Source: Paramacrobiotus richtersi | Taxonomy: Eukaryota > Tardigrada > Eutardigrada > Parachela > Macrobiotidae | Direction: 5' to 3' | Length of the DNA stretch: 21,200 nt | Assembly: GCA_034698045.1 (NCBI GenBank) | Contig: JAQGAU010001139.1 | Coordinates: forward strand, 1 to 21,200 | In this document: one piece after another, positions 9,417 through 19,267 of the stretch | Position numbering within the stretch: position 1 is the first letter of the stretch | Layout of the letters: each line of letters opens with the position of its first letter | Translations under genes and position numbers: made by a program | Notes under the pieces: model-generated | Database searches by the model: none | Told to the model about the DNA's origin: nothing | Seen by the model: the letters and a program-made list of their open reading frames with translations, nothing else

Positions 9417-9545
9417 TAAGAATAGACAGCACGTGCAGAAAAATACTCTGCACTGCCGGATCAGCCGGATGGAATGATTCGCGGTTGAGTTTCATATTTA
9501 ATACTGATATTATTAAGGTTAACGATCCGTTTTCAAGTTTTAATG
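9417..9545 (-). repeat. compact conserved block of unit B (distal half)
   Basis: This continues the block cut by the MITE: GTGCAGAAA...CTCTGCAC.TTCCGGATCAGCCGGATGGAATG.TTCGCGGTT...AACGATCCGTTTTC. It is shared with A (5739-5862), C (15005-15112) and D (18242-18370). On the minus strand it holds the frame LNRESFHPADPAVQ, which is discussed under findings. Confidence 0.7.
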
Positions 9546-11089
9546 TCCAAGCCCAGTTGCACAAATATCGATATGGATAGTCATCTATTTTAAGTAAAAA
9601 CGTTAACCCAATTAGCACGCTGCGGCCCTACGGGATCGTGGAACACCAGCGAATCATTTCCGCGCATAATGACTAAGCTTAAACGCCAAAGCTTGAAAAT
9701 GTCGATCTGCTTTCGCCACTCTTCAAAGTACTCGCCTTTCACAGTTTCCATTTGCATATTTTTTTGAATAGGTGTGTTCGACCACGATCGTAACAAATGT
9801 GCCGGAATGCATTGCAGTTGTACAGTACCGCTGTTCTGGCATACGGTCGATATGCTCATGTGCGTACGCGGCTGGAATAGGTAAAGCGGATCAAAAAACG
9901 TGGGCGGCGGCATTTAATTTTATGCCTCAGCTGTGTTCCTTCCGCTATAAGATTAGCGATGGTCCGCTTTATTGTCCAAATGAACCGGCGCGTCGCTTTC
10001 GAACGCCGTAGACAAAGCAAAAACAGACATTTCTGTAACATCCCTCATTCTGTGAAGCAGGTCACATATGTAAGCTGTAAAGGAACAACAGTTTAAGAAG
10101 CTTGAATATCTTAGAAAGTGGTCGTGATTTCAAAAGGCTCGGTTTATTTAGTTGGCAAACATACTTGAATATGGTGCAAAATCATCCCTTCTGTACATGT
10201 TACGCTATTAGCGTTTTTTTATTAAGCACGTGCAAATCGGTAAATCGGCAACATTAAGGGCAGCATTCCAAGTCCGTCTTAAGAATTCTTAGCATACCAC
10301 CAAAAGCTAGCTGGATTGTTACAAAAAATATGTAATATCTTTTAAACGGGAGGAGCTCAAAACACAGACTCACTTCAACCTGCAGCGTTCGATAAATGTC
10401 TCCAGCTGCTCTAGCTGAGGAGACTTCAGGCAAATCATTAAATCTGTTAACTAAATGACAGTTCTTATGTGTTTGAACAGTAAATGATGCCCTGGGAAAG
10501 TACAGCGACAATACTGCAGTAAATCAAGCTAATAAACCCTCCGTCAGCTTTTGGCGCGTACATGGTTCACTCCGTGGTCGGTCGGTAACTGCCGTAAACA
10601 AACATGGCAATGCTGCAGCCTAGCTACATGGATTGTTTAATCAAAATCGTAAACGTTGTTCATTACCAGAACCAATGAATGCGACCACCACCACTTTTTT
10701 GTTGTTTCGTTTATTTCTTGTCTGCTGTGTAGAAGGGTGCAGCTGCTCCGTTGCAAGGGACAGCATACTCCTATTATTAACTTTACCCGCGCGCAGAAAT
10801 GAGAAGCTGCCCAAACTGGACGGAAGTTCATGACATAGGTACAGTGAACTAAGGAAACTCATCCCCATTTTTGGGTTCGCACTTCTGACTGGTAGACCAT
10901 TGAAAATTAACCAGTAATAATTCTAATATTGGTCCAATATATTAACGTACCGTAGCCTTTTTAGTGAACTAATTGGTTGCTGGCTCATTAGCGAGCGAGC
11001 CATAATTACCTTACATTTATTATGCTGCCGCCATACATCACACCAATGAAAGGGTAGTCCAAAAATTAGCTGATCACCTAAAACTACAC
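9546..11089. other. intergenic between units B and C, no convincing gene
   Basis: The first 50 bases still resemble unit C (GTTGCACAAATAT.GAT). GATCGTAAC...GTTCTGGCAT at about 9784-9841 resembles the right end of unit A. The rest has no recognisable gene. A minus-strand frame at 9590-9913 has no family resemblance. A plus-strand frame from the ATG at 10675 to 10833 begins with a hydrophobic run but has no promoter signal or homologue visible here. No RNA gene was recognised. Confidence 0.45.
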
Positions 11090-11700
11090 ACAGCGGCAGG
11101 GTACAAAAATTCCTCGCGATGATGCCGACCACATGTACAGTATGTGACATACATATTTATAAGGATTCATTCGTTTTACCAAAATTCTCGAAAGAGAGTC
11201 CAGATGAACGTCATGCATATAAACATTGCGCGACGTCGCTGATCTGGTACGAGTGTCTAGAACGAAATATTAGCCCACTTCCAGCTGCCCATGGCCATGC
11301 CATGTACAACTGACATCGCACATGGATACCGACTCAGCATCAATTAACGAGCTTCTTAGTGTTTCCATGCAATAGCCATCTTCTATCATCCGTAATAAAA
11401 AAAAATGTGCATTAACGAGCTCAAACGTGATGCTGTCAAAATGGTTACACATCATAGCTGTTAGGATTCGCATGCTGTTGCAACCAAGATTACCGCAACA
11501 CTTTACCGGTCAGCATCAGATGATGGCGCACAATTACCAACCGAACACATATACGGGAATGTGTCTCGCTTAAGACGGGGGCGAATGCTAAGAACATCCA
11601 CGGATAAACAGGAAGACAGCGGAGCATCCTGACTGTTGCAGAAGGGTGAAACTCTGATCGTCTTTTTTCTGCTGCTTGCTACACCATCCCGATGTTGCTG
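11090..11700. repeat. left-flank duplicated block, copy 2
   Basis: This is homologous to 2385-2990 over about 600 bp (shared strings are given under copy 1). It sits about 1.1 kb left of pseudogene C, just as copy 1 sits left of receptor A, although the intervening DNA has diverged. It differs from copy 1 by a short insertion at 11354-11421. Confidence 0.75.
11354..11421. repeat. short A-tailed insertion flanked by an 11-bp direct repeat
   Basis: ATTAACGAGCT occurs at 11343-11353 and again at 11411-11421. Between them lie 57 bases ending in a run of nine A (AATAAAAAAAAATGTGC). Copy 1 of the block (about 2637-2675) has only one related ATTAACTACC site and no intervening DNA. The pattern resembles a short retroposed piece or filler DNA with a target-site duplication. 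Confidence 0.55.
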
Positions 11701-12559
11701 AATCTGGCTTGGAGTTTATCTAACAAGGCATCGGCACGAGATCTTAAATTCAAAATAAGTTGCAAACTCTGCATTGTAATCACCTCTAAGTCTGAAACTA
11801 TCTGAAAAAATTAATTCAGGTCGAATCGAGTTCGTGGATACCTGGAGAGAATTCAGAAAACGAAAAGCCATCAGTTCAATCGCCCTCGTATGCTCTATGT
11901 TTGGCTACGGTGTCTTGTACAAGGTCAAAATAAGATGGAGGAATCATCAGATTCTCGCAATCGACAGCACCAATACGGTGCATGGTTAACTATTTCAGAA
12001 AACTGGTATTTATATATTATGATTTATGACAGAACGAATGACATTCGAACCCATTGCCTACAAAGTAATAGTTGAAATCTCATTATTCAGCCGTCTGAAA
12101 ACTTTCAGCCATCTCCAAGTGAGTCCAGAAATGTAATCATCCATCTGGACGGCGTGGCGCATGATCAGATGGAGTGTTTCCTGTAACTGAGTAAAAAGAG
12201 ACATGTATGCCAGCAAAACCATTATGACGTAATAATACTGTTGGTTCCGTATGACGTATTAATACCCTGGCTGACGCAAACCATAACGCATATTTTGGGT
12301 GTAGTATAATGTTTTGTTTGTTATGGAAACTTAAACGCATCCTCGCAGTACATAATAGCTTTCCAGTATAATAACACTGTACCATGACCTTTACAATGCG
12401 CTACTGTATGAGACTCTTGTTGTCAAGCCCCGGAGCCGGCTGTAATACGGTCCCGCATGGACTATTGCAGACGAGTGGTCCACGCCTTTTAAATTGCAAC
12501 ATAGTGAACATACAGTCCGCAAACCGAAAAGTACAGGTTTTGGGTAACAGTAACAGTAC
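11701..12559. other. intergenic, nothing recognised apart from a paired motif
   Basis: No gene-like frame is seen. Two 16-mers, TATGACGTAATAATAC (12223-12238) and TATGACGTATTAATAC (12250-12265), differ at one position and lie 27 bp apart, each containing a TGACGTA CRE-like core. They may be chance or a small tandem regulatory site. Open frames around 12137-12710 on both strands have no recognisable domain. Confidence 0.4.
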
Positions 12560-12835
12560 ATCGGTCAGCAAACATGCACGCATGATTCCGACTCGGCATT
12601 TGCAAGAGCAAAGCCTAGTAATTCTGGTAATTACAGCTAGCAAGAAACAGCTCAGCGGGACCAGTGCTAGTTACTACAATTGGGAAATCACCAAGCTTAA
12701 GGTACCGTAAAAAGCCTCGCCAGTAGTAACAAGAGAATTTTAAAACGTTCACACACTAAAAAGCAGTTAGTACAGGGCCGCGCGTCCGCATGCATCCAGG
12801 AACACCTTGAAGTAGAAACTTATGAATTTTTCTTG
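12560..12835 (-). repeat. conserved downstream flank of pseudogene C
   Basis: TCGGTCAGCAAACATGC, CCGACTCGGCATTTGCAAGAGC, CAGCTAGCAAGAAACAGCTCAGCGG and AGTAGTAACAAGAG match the flanks of A, B and D. The GTCAGCAAAC segment is shared with A in particular, in line with A and C being the closer pair. Confidence 0.65.
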
Positions 12836-14018
12836 TTACTTCGGTAAGAAACTGCTACATATTCGCTTGAGATCGGTTATTAACGAAGTCGATAATATCG
12901 GATCCAGAATAGCCTGCGCTGTCCACAAACGAGTCAAGCTTTCGTTCAGGTAGTTGGATAACGAGAAGTCCACAATTTCCAACATTTAGTCGACTTCATG
13001 AGGTGTCCATGTGATAATGGGACTGCATGTTAACGACGTCAGGATGAAAATGTTCGCCTGTTTTGCTGAGTAATCTTTTCTCGGTGATGGTGGTTCGGAT
13101 CGTTTACTTGTCCAGCCTCGTTAGCGAGCTGTAAAATGATATCTTAAAGAGTATCGCGGCTAGTTTCGAAGCACGGTTAAAAAAATTGCATAGAAAAAGA
13201 TTATCTGATACGGAGTTCGGTGGGACAGACTAGATTACCTTTTCTTGTACGACCGAAGTATTCCGTTTCGTAGTAGACGCCATGTCTTGTGTTCCCTCAG
13301 CATGCCTCACCTTCGACTGGGACTGAAGCTTGGCAACTGTAAATATGTACGAAATCGCCACAAAAGCAATCGGTGCAAAGAAGTGAAAACTTTGTACGGC
13401 CATTGCCCAAGGCTTCTGAGCATCAATGTTCAGTTCACTTTAACTCCTCCGCCGAATCCCGGTAGAGCTGTGAATCCATGACAATCCCAGGGAGAATCCA
13501 AACATGCACGTAAACAATAGCTCCGCAACATAGCACCAGTGCAGTACTTAACGAGTGTTTCCGTCGATAACAGTTACTGTAAGGGAAAACGACAGCCTAG
13601 AATCGGTTAAGAGTAATTAAGACGTGGGCGTGCATGGCCCAAGCGGTTACTGCGTATTTGCATTATGTATATGCACATGTCGCAAATGGCCAGCTCAAGA
13701 ACCAACGATCGCAGGATAGTTCGTTTGAAAGGTCAAGCGGGTTCTCTAATATCGCGAAGGACAAGTTTGCTAGGAGTAAGTTTCCGACGTAGTGATACTT
13801 TGAGCAGGCCGAAGAAGGCTGATTACACCCGGAAAGGTTTATGATTATAATGCAGGACATGATGGATAAGTCGGCCCTGGCCATCGGTTCTTTCCAGTTG
13901 CCAAAGTGGTTGCAGGATTCGCCCAAGAGGCTATCATCGTCCGTGTGGTTGTTGTCAGAAATATTCATTCTGAATGCTGTACTGTATATGTAGCGCTGTA
14001 GTTTGTGTCGGCCGCCAT
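12836..14018 (-). pseudogene. rhodopsin-like GPCR pseudogene, copy C
   Basis: The two-exon architecture is still visible: exon 1 is about 14018-13239, the 110-bp intron is 13238-13129 (AAAAG|GTAATC...TTTACAG), and exon 2 is 13128-12836. Lesions seen: (1) a 1-bp deletion near 13990 in the N-terminus; (2) a 1-bp insertion and 16-bp deletion near 13785-13830 that damage the TM1-TM2 loop; (3) a 1-bp deletion and compensating 4-bp insertion around 13664-13690 that create a TAA in TM3; (4) a nonsense TAG at 13597-13599 replacing the Trp after NR(L) at the end of TM3; (5) a 6-bp insertion just after; (6) a 2-bp deletion near 13437 after the loop-2 cysteine codon; (7) a 1-bp deletion in exon 2 near 13048; (8) a nonsense TAA in TM6 near 12986. 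Surviving stretches (ADLSIMSCI, NLLLANLSFAILENPLDL) are closest to copy A. It cannot encode a receptor. Confidence 0.93.
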
Positions 14019-15180
14019 ATTGTGTAAAAAAGCCACATCAAGAAATCATAATTGTTCCGCACGGAAAGCGAGGACGTTGCTCGATCAGTTTCCCAAAGTG
14101 CGTCAGCTGATTTACTCCAATGCAGCGCTCCGCATAACCTAGATGGTGTGCATTGAGTTCATTACTACGATCAGTCGATCAGTCGTGGAATCAAAGCAAA
14201 CAGAGCCGGTCACAGAACTTTATTCTCGTTTGGCGACAGGTGGCTTTTCACCACTTACAACAGGGTGTTAGGTAGGCGATCAATAAGACGTACCTTTTCT
14301 GTACTTGTCTAATCTCAGCGACTAATAACCAACAAGTCTGCCGCACGTACCGCACCCGTGTCCTATAATTGTTACTGCCAATTACCGAATCCGAGCATGC
14401 CGAAGGCGGCCGGAAGGACTAGACGGACGCTGGCTGCCAAAAATTAGGTGGTTTACGTATGTTTCATATCTGTCTGTGCTTACGTCACGGATTTATGTTC
14501 ATCTTCTTTTCATTACACTTGCCATTTTATGGAACCACAGTTCAAACTATAGTACTAGCTATAAGGATGGTTTTAAAAGCATCGCATCCTTACGACAGCG
14601 TGACCGATGGCATGGCAGAAGTTGCCGTAGTGCCCGCCTGACAGTCACGATGAATTTTCAGTATAATTTTCGACTGCGGTCATCTAGGTTTATCAAATTC
14701 GCCTTTAATGAGATCAGTGTCGCCGCACCATAATATGGTGCTCTAAATCGCATGGGATATATATAGCGCGCCTTCGATCGTCTGGTCGTTAGCTTTTACC
14801 GCCGTTGCATACATCCGCTCCGTATTCTTTGTTAAAGAGGTATAATGCCCCATCAAGGAAGCCGCAGTTGGCAGTCATGAAGAAAAGAGACAGTAGCAGG
14901 GAATTATTTAAATTAACGAAGACCGGTCACCTGCGCCTATTTCAGATAAGCAATACTGAAGCCGAGTTGCCAGTGCAATGTTCTGTGTCCTGCGCGGTAA
15001 TTTACTAACAATAGGCAGCATGTGCAGAAAAAATACTCTGCACTTCCGGATCCGCCGGACGAAATAATTCGCGGTTCAATTTCAAGATTGATATTAAGGT
15101 CAACGATCCGTTTTCAATCTTTAAGTATTGTCTAAGTCCGGTTGCACAAATATTGATTTGGAAAGTTCCAGAGTGACACA
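14019..15180 (-). repeat. conserved upstream region of pseudogene C
   Basis: This is the homologue of the upstream regions of A, B and D: the leader GATTTCTTGATGTGGCTTTTTTACACA, GCGACTAATAACCAACAAG near 14318, TTACTGCCAATTACCG near 14371, and the compact block 14958-15112. The minus-strand frame 15298-15005 ends in LNRELFRPADPEVQ...SAHAAYC, which resembles frames in B and D. The promoter region has been kept although the receptor is dead. Confidence 0.65.
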
Positions 15181-16062
15181 TTGTTTGAACAACATCGTTA
15201 GTCGGTCGTTTCCAGAACAAAACAAACATTATAACAGATAAAGTGAATCTAAACGTTTCTTTCCTTCCACGGTTCCGAGGACAGAAGCCGCACTTCATGA
15301 GATCACCGCTCGCCCGACTTTTCCTTGTGACGGTTTGATATTTCCTTAATCAGAAAAATAGCCGCAGGTCCACACGCGCCAAACGTGTTTTGAAGCCAAG
15401 CGGTTCAAGCAGATACCGACCTTCCAAATCGCAGTGTAAGCGGCGTTTCTTCTTTTCTGCTTGTTCGGCGGCCGAAGCAGGTAATTGTCGACTGTCGCTT
15501 ATGAATAATTATCTTTGCTCTTGTACAGTCATTCCAAATTAATTACAGTACTTAGTCAGCTTCACCACGAGATTATTCTGAAAAGATTATTCTTGTGCAT
15601 CTCCAGTCCTTCGAAACCACGATTGACCAGTTTCCTGCAGTAATACTTATTCGTCCTTAATCGCTCATGAAAATGATGACGAGAACGAAAACTAGTAACA
15701 ATCGAAAATTTACACAATTTCCGGGTAGCGATAAGGAAGGTATCGACAATATAAAAATTCGGCCAAGTCGATGCGCAGGCGCTTTTGTATTTCTAAAACA
15801 CATGCTGTCCAATATTGCTTCTGTACTGGCCAAGTGACATCGCAGGGTAATTATAGTTAGCAAGAAACAGCTCAGCGGCAACGGTGCAGCGGCTGTTTAA
15901 TGCGTACTAAAATTGTGAAATAACCAAGGCATCGTGAAAAGCCCTGACAGTAGTAACAAGCCAGTTTGAAAAGGTACATATTACATAATCATAGGCCGTG
16001 TATCGTCTTACATACAGAACCACTACACACTCCCTGATGTAGAAGTTTATGAATCTTTCTCG
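15181..16062. other. C-D intergenic DNA and downstream flank of receptor D
   Basis: From about 15847 (AGTTAGCAAGAAACAGCTCAGCGGCAACGG...AGTAGTAACAAGCC) the sequence is the homologue of the receptor downstream flanks and probably the 3' UTR of receptor D. From 15181 to 15846 nothing is recognised. Faint similarity of about 15510-15545 to about 18535-18580 (CTTTGCT...TCATTCC.AATT) suggests that the right end of the unit extends further than the clear homology. Confidence 0.5.
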
Positions 16063-17250
16063 TTACTTCTTTAAAAATCTGCTGCAAATACGCTTCAGGT
16101 CAGTTATCAAATAAGTCGATAATATGGGATCCAGAATAGCCTGCGCTGTCCACAAACGATTCAAGCTTTCGCTTAGGTAGGAGGTTACCGAGAAATCCAT
16201 AATGGCCAACATTTGGTCGACTTGATGAGGTGTCCATGTGATAATGAGACTGCATGTTAACGAAGTCAGGATGAAAAATGTTCGCCTGTTTTGCTGCGTA
16301 TTCTTCTCTCGGTGATGGCTGTTGGGATCGTTTACTTGCCCGGTCTCGTTAGACTGTAATATGATATCACGAATATTACCGCAGCTGGTTTCGAAGCATG
16401 GTAAAACAATTTACACAAAAAACCCTACCTCATACGGAATTCGCTTAAGCAGACTTGTATGCCTCACCTTTCCTTGTATGACTGAAGAATTCCGTTTCAT
16501 AGTGGATGCCATGTCTTGTGCTCCCTCAGTATGTCTCACCTTCGCCTGGGACCGAAGCTTGGCAACGATAGATATGTACGAAATCGCCACAAAAGCAATC
16601 GGTGCCATGAAGAGGAAACTTTGTACGGCCATTGCCCAAGGCTTCTGGGCATCAGTGTTCATTTCGCACTTTAACTCCTCAGTCGAATCCCGGTAGAAGT
16701 GCGAGTCCATGATAACCCCCGGCAGAGTCCAAACGTGCACGTAAAAAATAGCTCCACAACACAACACAAGTGCTGTTTTCAGCGAGTGGTTTCGTCGAAA
16801 ACTGTAGGGAAAAACGACAGCCCACAATCGGTTAAGCGTAATCAAGACGTGGGCGTGCATGGCCCAAGCAGTTATTGCGTACTTGCAGTAAATGAACAAG
16901 TCACACATGGCCCAGCTTATTACCCAACGGTCACAGGACAGTTCATACAAAAGGTCGAGTGGGTTATCTAATATGGCGAATGATAAGTTGGCTAAAAGGA
17001 GGTTTCCTATGTAGATTTTAAAAGATGTATTAATACTTTGATCAGGCCGAAGAAGGCTGATTAGACCGGAAAGGTTTATGATTATAATGCAGACCATAAT
17101 GCATAAGTCGACCCAGGCCATCGGTTCTGTCCAGTTGCCAAAGTGGTTGCAGGATTCGTCCAAGACACTGTCGTCATCCGTGTGGTTTTTGTCAGAAATA
17201 TTCATTCCGGAGCCTGTATACGTCGCACTGTAGTTTGTATCGGCTGCCAT
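16063..17250 (-). CDS. rhodopsin-like GPCR, copy D (357 aa, two exons)
   Basis: Exon 1 is 17250-16468 (261 codons) and exon 2 is 16353-16063 (96 codons plus TAA). The 114-bp phase-0 intron reads GGAAAG|GTGAGG...ATTACAG. The start is the ATG shared with A and B; an in-frame GTG six codons upstream is not credible as a eukaryotic start. The N-terminus has potential N-glycosylation sites NYS, NIS and NHT. Seven hydrophobic segments, the loop cysteines (WAMCDL and KCEMN), NRL in place of DRY, TWTP and DPILS are all present. TM1 (WVDLCIMVC) groups with copy B. Exon 2 starts SNETGQVNDPN, one codon shorter than A and B at the splice junction. No lesions were seen. Inferred: a functional orphan receptor. 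It is the rightmost copy; its neighbour on the far side is the SMYD-like gene in the opposite orientation, so the two are divergent. Confidence 0.92.
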
Positions 17251-18380
17251 ATTGTGTAAACAAGCCACGTCAAGAAATCCGGATTGTGCGGCTCGGAAAG
17301 TGAATGCTGAGCTCGTTCCGCATCACGACGGGCTGAATTATATCAATGCAGCGGTCGGCATAGCATAGATAATGTTCGTAAGGTCATTATTACGATCAGC
17401 GGATCAGTCGTGAAATCCGAGCGAGAAGAGCTGTTCAGAGAAAATTATTCCTATTCGGGGACAGATGGCTTTGAACTATTACGGGAAACGATCAACAAGA
17501 CGTACCCTATCTATACTTGTCTCATCTCAGCGACTAACAACCCTCAAGCCGCACAGGTGTCCTATGACTGTTACTGCCAATTACCAGATCCGCTAACACC
17601 AACGGCGGCTGGAAAAGACTGGACGGATGCCCTGCAGAAAATTAGGTTGTTTACTTTTTCATATCTGACTTTGCAGATGTCACGGATTTATGTTAATCTG
17701 CGTTTCTCTAGTCGCTACACTGGACATTTATTAGTGATCATTGAGATAGATACTGAATCACTGATATATAGTTATCATTGATATTTATCAGCTGTGATTG
17801 TTGGCAGCAGCTATTTGCAATCTCCGCCTGACCGTGACGATGGATTTTCAACTCTGGCATCATAATATTCTACTGCTCAGATTTGCTTTAATGGGATCGA
17901 TGTGCCATAATATTAAGGTGCCATATACCATACCAACGAAAATGCGGTACGTACCAAATTATTATTATGATCTAGTTACATCGCATGCGATAATGCTACT
18001 TCGATCGTTTGGTGTTGTGTTTTTCCCGCTGTTGCGTACATTTGCGCAGTGTGTGGTCTTTGAACCCTGATTAGGTGGTGCTGTGGCATAATTTGCATTA
18101 ATGATACAGCAATCATCTGTTAATTACGATGAAGAGGGACAGGAACTGGTATGTATTAAGTAAAGACCGCGATCATCATATTCCAGCGGAAGCCGGGCTG
18201 CCTGTGCCAATGCATTGTTCTGTGTCCTGTGCGGTAATTTACTAAGAATAGACTGCATGTGCAGAAAAGTACTTCTGCACTTCCGGATCAGCCGGATGGA
18301 ATGGTTCGCGGTTAAGTTTCAGATTTGATACTGATACTTGTCAGCTGTCATCACGGTTAACGATCCGTTTCCATACTTTT
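17251..18380 (-). repeat. conserved upstream region of receptor D
   Basis: It matches units A-C: the leader GATTTCTTGACGTGGCTT, GCGACTAACAACCC near 17539, TTACTGCCAATTACC near 17571, GATATATAGTTATCATTGATAT near 17762 (compare A near 5307), and the compact block 18189-18370 that ends in AACGATCCGTTTCC, as in A. A plus-strand open frame of 123 codons (17410-17781) is interrupted in the other units and looks fortuitous. Confidence 0.65.
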
Positions 18381-19267
18381 TTGACGGCTTCATTCTTAGT
18401 GAGCCATGAACACCCGTAAGCACTAAAGGCATCCTTGCCGGTTTTGTTCCCCAAAGGTCAGTTTTACGTGCGAGATAATATCTTGCGTTGCTAACCAGCT
18501 ACGCGCGTGTTCTCCTGTGCATAACAAGTCAGCTTCGTCGCGCTCTTTGCTTATCATTCCGAATTGGACTCAGATTACGTACGTTAAATTCATCGAACTT
18601 GCTAATCCTAAACATGAGACTCGAAACTACCTACTGCAACATGATGCTGAATCAAAACTTGTGAGATCACCTTCAGTTGAAAGAGAACTAATCAGGTTAT
18701 GATAGAAAAAAAGGAAACTCGTAAAAGTGTGATACTGTCATCAGATATTTTTGACAACAGTCTACAGATATGAACAGCGTCAGCAGCACTGCCTCGTATG
18801 AGTCGTATCCAGATCGATGGTAAATTAATCGGATAAATTAACTGACAGAATTTATTCTGCCACTCACGAGTTACGCACACGCATTTCTGCCGCCCCGTAT
18901 GCAAGTTCCTTAGCATGCCGTTTATGAAACAAGCAACCTGCTGCACAAGGCGGTAGGGGAATTGAAGAAGCAAACTAGTGTGCGTTCAGTCGGTGACGTA
19001 CTGTCCGTACGGCGCACGTACGTCGCAGAGAGACGGTGAGAAAACCAGACTAGCCACAGACAATCGTGCATGTTTGTCGATGTTCGGGATCAGTGCTCCT
19101 ACATTTAACCATCGCTAATGATTCATCAACGCATATCATCAGTTTGAGCCTGCAATTGACGGATGAGGTCCTTTTGCTCCACCGTCAGTGGCTGGTAATT
19201 CGCCGTAGTTGTTTATTCGCCCGATCCCTGTTGAGTTTTTGGTGAAAATCTTTACTCTTCATCGAAT
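18381..19267. other. intergenic between the receptor array and the SMYD-like gene
   Basis: This is the divergent interval between receptor D (minus) and the SMYD-like gene (plus). No gene was recognised; the frames at 18517-18702 (+) and 18692-18973 (-) show no domain. Around 18990-19025 the DNA is rich in GACGTAC and GTACG inverted motifs (GACGTACTGTCCGTACGGCGCACGTACGTC), which could be a regulatory site. No TATA box precedes the SMYD-like ATG. Confidence 0.4.

Noticed and set aside
9590..9913. 107-codon minus-strand frame right of unit B
   Set aside because: No family resemblance, and part of it overlaps DNA homologous to the non-coding right flank of unit A.
10675..10833. Plus-strand frame beginning with a hydrophobic, signal-like segment
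   Set aside because: No TATA box, no recognisable mature peptide, and the minus strand is also open; evidence is too weak to call a gene.
16322..16696. 124-codon plus-strand frame over receptor D
   Set aside because: It lies antisense to the receptor coding exon and is a shadow of it; related shadows appear over copies A and B.
17410..17781. 123-codon plus-strand open frame upstream of receptor D
   Set aside because: The homologous DNA in units A, B and C has stops and indels in this frame, and the sequence shows no domain; it is a chance frame in the duplicated upstream region.
18692..18973. 93-codon minus-strand frame between receptor D and the SMYD-like gene
   Set aside because: No domain, signal peptide or homologous copy elsewhere in the window supports it.
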